A DNA stretch of 64,000 nucleotides, from contig VYZI01000667.1 in the NCBI GenBank assembly GCA_013397695.1, forward strand, positions 92,291 to 156,290, read 5' to 3'. The notes beneath the pieces were generated by a model. That model had not been told where the DNA came from and did not search any database. It was given only the letters and a program-made list of their open reading frames with translations. Origin of the DNA: Centropus unirufus (taxonomy: Eukaryota > Chordata > Aves > Cuculiformes > Centropidae). A program made the translations under genes and the position numbers. Below are positions 61,097-64,000 of this stretch, piece after piece. Every line of letters starts with the position of its first letter. The stretch's first letter is position 1.

Positions 61097-63334
61097 ACAA
61101 ACCAGCAAGTCTCAGAGGTATCCAAACAGCAGCCTGGCAGCTTGATGTACAAGGAAGACACCACCAATAGGTGATCAGCTGTTTCGGTGTGTGCAAAACC
61201 ATCAAAGTTGAGCTGCTCTGTTCACATCATTTGCTTACTAAATTTCACTACAGTGCCCGGAGGCATTTGGGCAGGCACCACTGAGAAATAATGAGGCTTC
61301 AGCCAAGGCATGCATGTTGCACAGCGCTCTGCAAACACGTCAGTGGAATTCCAAGCTGCTATTATGCACAACTCATTGCTCTAGTTATCTGTCTTGAAGA
61401 TCTAATTAATCCTCTTGCTCATCATCCCCTAAGCTTGCACAGGAGTGTCTCCAAGCTCGGTGCCATTTCGCAAGGATGAAAGAAAAGGCACAGATGAAGC
61501 AGCTCTAAAGGCCACTGTGGGAAGGGAGACTGGTAACCCACACTCCTCTCATCCAGGCCAGTACAAAGCATCGTGCAGGGTGCAGGTGAAAACCTCTCCT
61601 TGGGTCCCCAGCCCAGACTCCTTTCAGACCATGGGAATAAGACCCTGTAAGAGCTATCTCACTCCAACAAATCCAATCTGCACTTTGTGTATGACCTTGA
61701 GATAAGGGACATTTAAAAATACATCTGCATGCACACATACAGCGACGTGCCCTTTAAAAGCTCTCCTACCTTCAGCGGGGCTGAGGGCAAGGAAATGAGG
61801 AATGTTTCTATGTATCTTTACCCATGCCTTCAAGTGTATCATTCCTTTTCAGGTTCTCCTTACATTAAAGCACTGGAAAAACACGGAACTGCAGGGGAGG
61901 GGGGGGGGGAAGAAAGTAGAATTTAGCTGTGTGACACCTCACAGAATGCAAAGCCCAGAGGAGCGGCTGCGTCTCTGCCACCAGTTCATTTGGACAGAGA
62001 TCTCCTTTCAGACTGCGGTAAAAGCATCATTAAAAACCAGGGGAAAAAAGGAATTCAGGCCTGGCCAGCTGCTATGCCCAGATGCAGCCCTGGCTCTTGA
62101 CAGCAGAAGAAAATTATTCTCACGCCACCACCCTCAATTTGGGTATTTTTTAAATTTTTTATTTATTTTTTTTTCATTTTGTCAAATTATTTGCTACCTG
62201 TTGCCCTTTAATTTTGACTCCCTGTAACTTGGATATAGCATTATGTCTGTCATTACATTAACAAGCATCATTTACAATCAATAACAGACTATCAGTGAGG
62301 TGAGCAGCTCCATATATCCAGGTGCTGTAGAGTTTGTTCATTCCTTCATTACCCAAGAGCAAAGAAAGCTTCCATTAAACCTCTCTGAAGCTGAAGTTCC
62401 AAAGCCAAGCCCTCCAACAAATATTTTTCTACTAACTTAAAATAAATCTCTGAATACTTATTTCGTACATTATCTTCAGCTAAAATGAGCATTTCTAGTA
62501 CAACGCTTAATTCCAATTAAGAAAACGTTGAGAGGCTTCCTGCAAAAAAACAAATACAGGATATTGGCAAGACTACAAGAATGAGGTAAAAACTACTGAA
62601 GACAACAAAACCATTTTCTTGTGACCATGTACCATAAAAAGGAAGTGTAATTCTTATATGACACCAGCAATAAGTCTAGGTCCAGCAGAGAATAACCAGA
62701 GCTACTCAACACCGACCTCTTAATCCTTATGCTCTGAGTTTAAACAGCTGAAAAATGACATAAAGTGACAGAAATGACCAAACCCAAAGCACTCCTCCTG
62801 TCCTATCTACCCACATCCATCACACTGACCGGCTCCTCTCAGTTTCACAGTTCCGCCAAGTATTTTTCCCCTGGGTCAGCCTGTGGTTAGTGTCGGGCTG
62901 ACTGCTTGAGCCCAACTTCTCCATGGGTCAAGGGGGAAGCTTGAGGTGCCCAAAAGCACACACACATCCAGTCCTCACGCTGCCATCCAGGCTTTCCCCA
63001 AACTGGGAGACAAATTAAGTGCCAAGAATGCTGGGGAATTCAGAATTGAAGTTAAATGTTCTCACCTGAAGCCAAGGCAAGTCACGGATAAGGTGAGTTA
63101 CCACCACCTGAGCTCTGCCCACACAACCCAAGCCTCCCTGCTAGACTCAAAACATCTGTTAGATGAACAACCTGCCCCCAAAACCACTGAAGCCTGCAAG
63201 TATCAACATTTCCTGAGGGTACATGAAGAACTTAGTGGCAGGCCAGGTCCTTCTTTACGGTAGGCAGTGACTGTCACCAGGACCAGAGACGCCGTTCTGG
63301 GCTTCTTTGTCAATCTTTAAAGATCACTCCTCAC
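61097..63334. other. AT-rich single-copy non-coding sequence
   Basis: This contains a G-run of 11 at 61899-61909 and a T-rich low-complexity tract at 62142-62180. Positions 62230-62640 are AT-rich without a decisive motif. A strong plus-strand donor (GATAAG then GTGAGT) lies at 63091-63098, but no good acceptor was found before it. Confidence 0.5.
62142..62180 (+). repeat. T-rich low-complexity tract
   Basis: Runs of T interrupted by A (ATTTTTTATTTATTTTTTTT and neighbours) form an AT low-complexity tract. It has no sign of being the tail of a minus-strand insertion. Confidence 0.75.
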
Positions 63335-63407
63335 CTGTAAATCCTCTACAACATTAATTACAGCCAGGACTGAGTCTTCCAAGAGCCTCCCTGTTTCTTC
63401 ACCATTT
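63335..63407 (-). other. Candidate internal exon, 73 bases
   Basis: On the minus strand the segment is preceded by GCAAAGGGGAACAGCCCAG and followed by GTGAGGAGTG. The single open frame gives NGEETGRLLEDSVLAVINVV then EDLQ, 24 whole codons after one base that completes a codon. The regular leucine/valine spacing looks like a helix, which makes it the most protein-like of the set, but I cannot name a family. The acceptor is mediocre. It ends in phase 0, compatible only with the 84-base form of the 52187 candidate. Confidence 0.2.
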
Positions 63408-64000
63408 CTGGGCTGTTCCCCTTTGCACACACAGCCACAGCCACTGTGACAGCACCCAGGCATTTCCAGAGCCCATGCAGATACAAATGGCAGTAGCACA
63501 CACCTGACCCAAGAGCAGAGCTGGTCAGCTCCGATGTTCTATGGCAAGACAATATTGTATTTTCACATTATTGTATCATATGATGGGTCCAGGCACAGGC
63601 ACTACCCTGAAGCTCCATCAAAGTCCAATGGTTGTTCTCTTAAATCAGACAAAACCCAACTTGTGCCGTCAGTGGTGGGCACGCAGGGGGCACAAAATGG
63701 AAAAAGTGGACACCACCTCAACAGAACCCTCAGACACACACTTTGTGGTTCAGATAACCACAAAATAAACATCTGAAAACTGGATTCCAATGAAGCAGTA
63801 AAAGCTCTGAAGAGAAGGCTGCCGGGTTCCTCTGCATTAGACAAAAAGCACCACTACTCACCACATGACAGCACTGAAGACAACCCCAGGAACTGGCATC
63901 TCCTGTGCCAAAACACTAATGTCCCTATGTCACATCAATCCATTTTGACTGGAGCAGTGAAACCCCAGCCCCGGATAACTCGGGGTGCGACACGCAATAG
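63408..64000. other. Single-copy non-coding sequence
   Basis: Nothing recognisable. Open frames on both strands at 63534-63844 overlap antisense and show no domain. Confidence 0.6.

Noticed and set aside
63091..63098. Strong donor GATAAG-GTGAGT on the plus strand
   Set aside because: No acceptable acceptor was found within a normal exon length upstream.
1..64000. tRNA, rRNA, CRISPR, prokaryotic operon, endogenous retrovirus or DNA transposon
   Set aside because: None of the expected signatures was found on either strand: no cloverleaf with A/B boxes, no direct-repeat arrays with spacers, no long terminal repeats, and no gag/pol-like or transposase-like frames.

Overview
This window reads as nuclear DNA from a bird, almost certainly non-coding (intergenic or deep intronic). 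The main evidence is seven fragments of CR1, the dominant LINE of birds and other sauropsids. Several carry the typical CR1 3' end with the ATTCTATGATTC-like tail, and all are 5'-truncated. Overall repeat density is low, there are no mammalian-type Alu, L1 or B elements, and short introns or dense gene structure are absent. Together these fit an avian genome better than a reptile or mammal one. CR1 also occurs in crocodilians and turtles, so 'bird' is strongly favoured but not proven.

I recognise no protein-coding gene. The open reading frames are short (none over about 260 codons), occur on both strands at similar density, have low-complexity P/S/Q/C-rich translations, and match no protein family I know. 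Several of the longest-looking frames run through CR1 copies. No tRNA, rRNA, CRISPR array, operon, phage or bacterial feature is present.

Layout: 1-12 kb is single-copy sequence with one CR1 (1445-1760, minus). It holds the best candidates for regulatory DNA: 6930-7165, 8470-8580, 8641-8740 and 11816-12080, which are AT-rich blocks with homeodomain, MEF2-like, E-box, RFX-like and TCF/LEF-like motifs. At 12-15 kb there are two plus-strand CR1 copies of one subfamily. From 15 to 48 kb the sequence is plain single-copy DNA with simple repeats, G-quadruplex motifs, two short tandem duplications, two ancient MIR-like scraps and an AT-rich block at 33690-34060. From 48 to 61 kb there are four more CR1 pieces. 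The 49-64 kb part also has several short, open, well-bounded putative exons, mostly on the minus strand, but most do not join in phase.

I found no undescribed system. The items most worth checking are the 11.8-12.1 kb candidate enhancer, the duplicated CCATGGTTAC sites near 8.7 kb, and the splice-bounded open segments at 10012-10188, 15460-15518, 52187-52251 and 63335-63407. All exon calls are inference and have low confidence. Transcript data or cross-species alignment would settle them.
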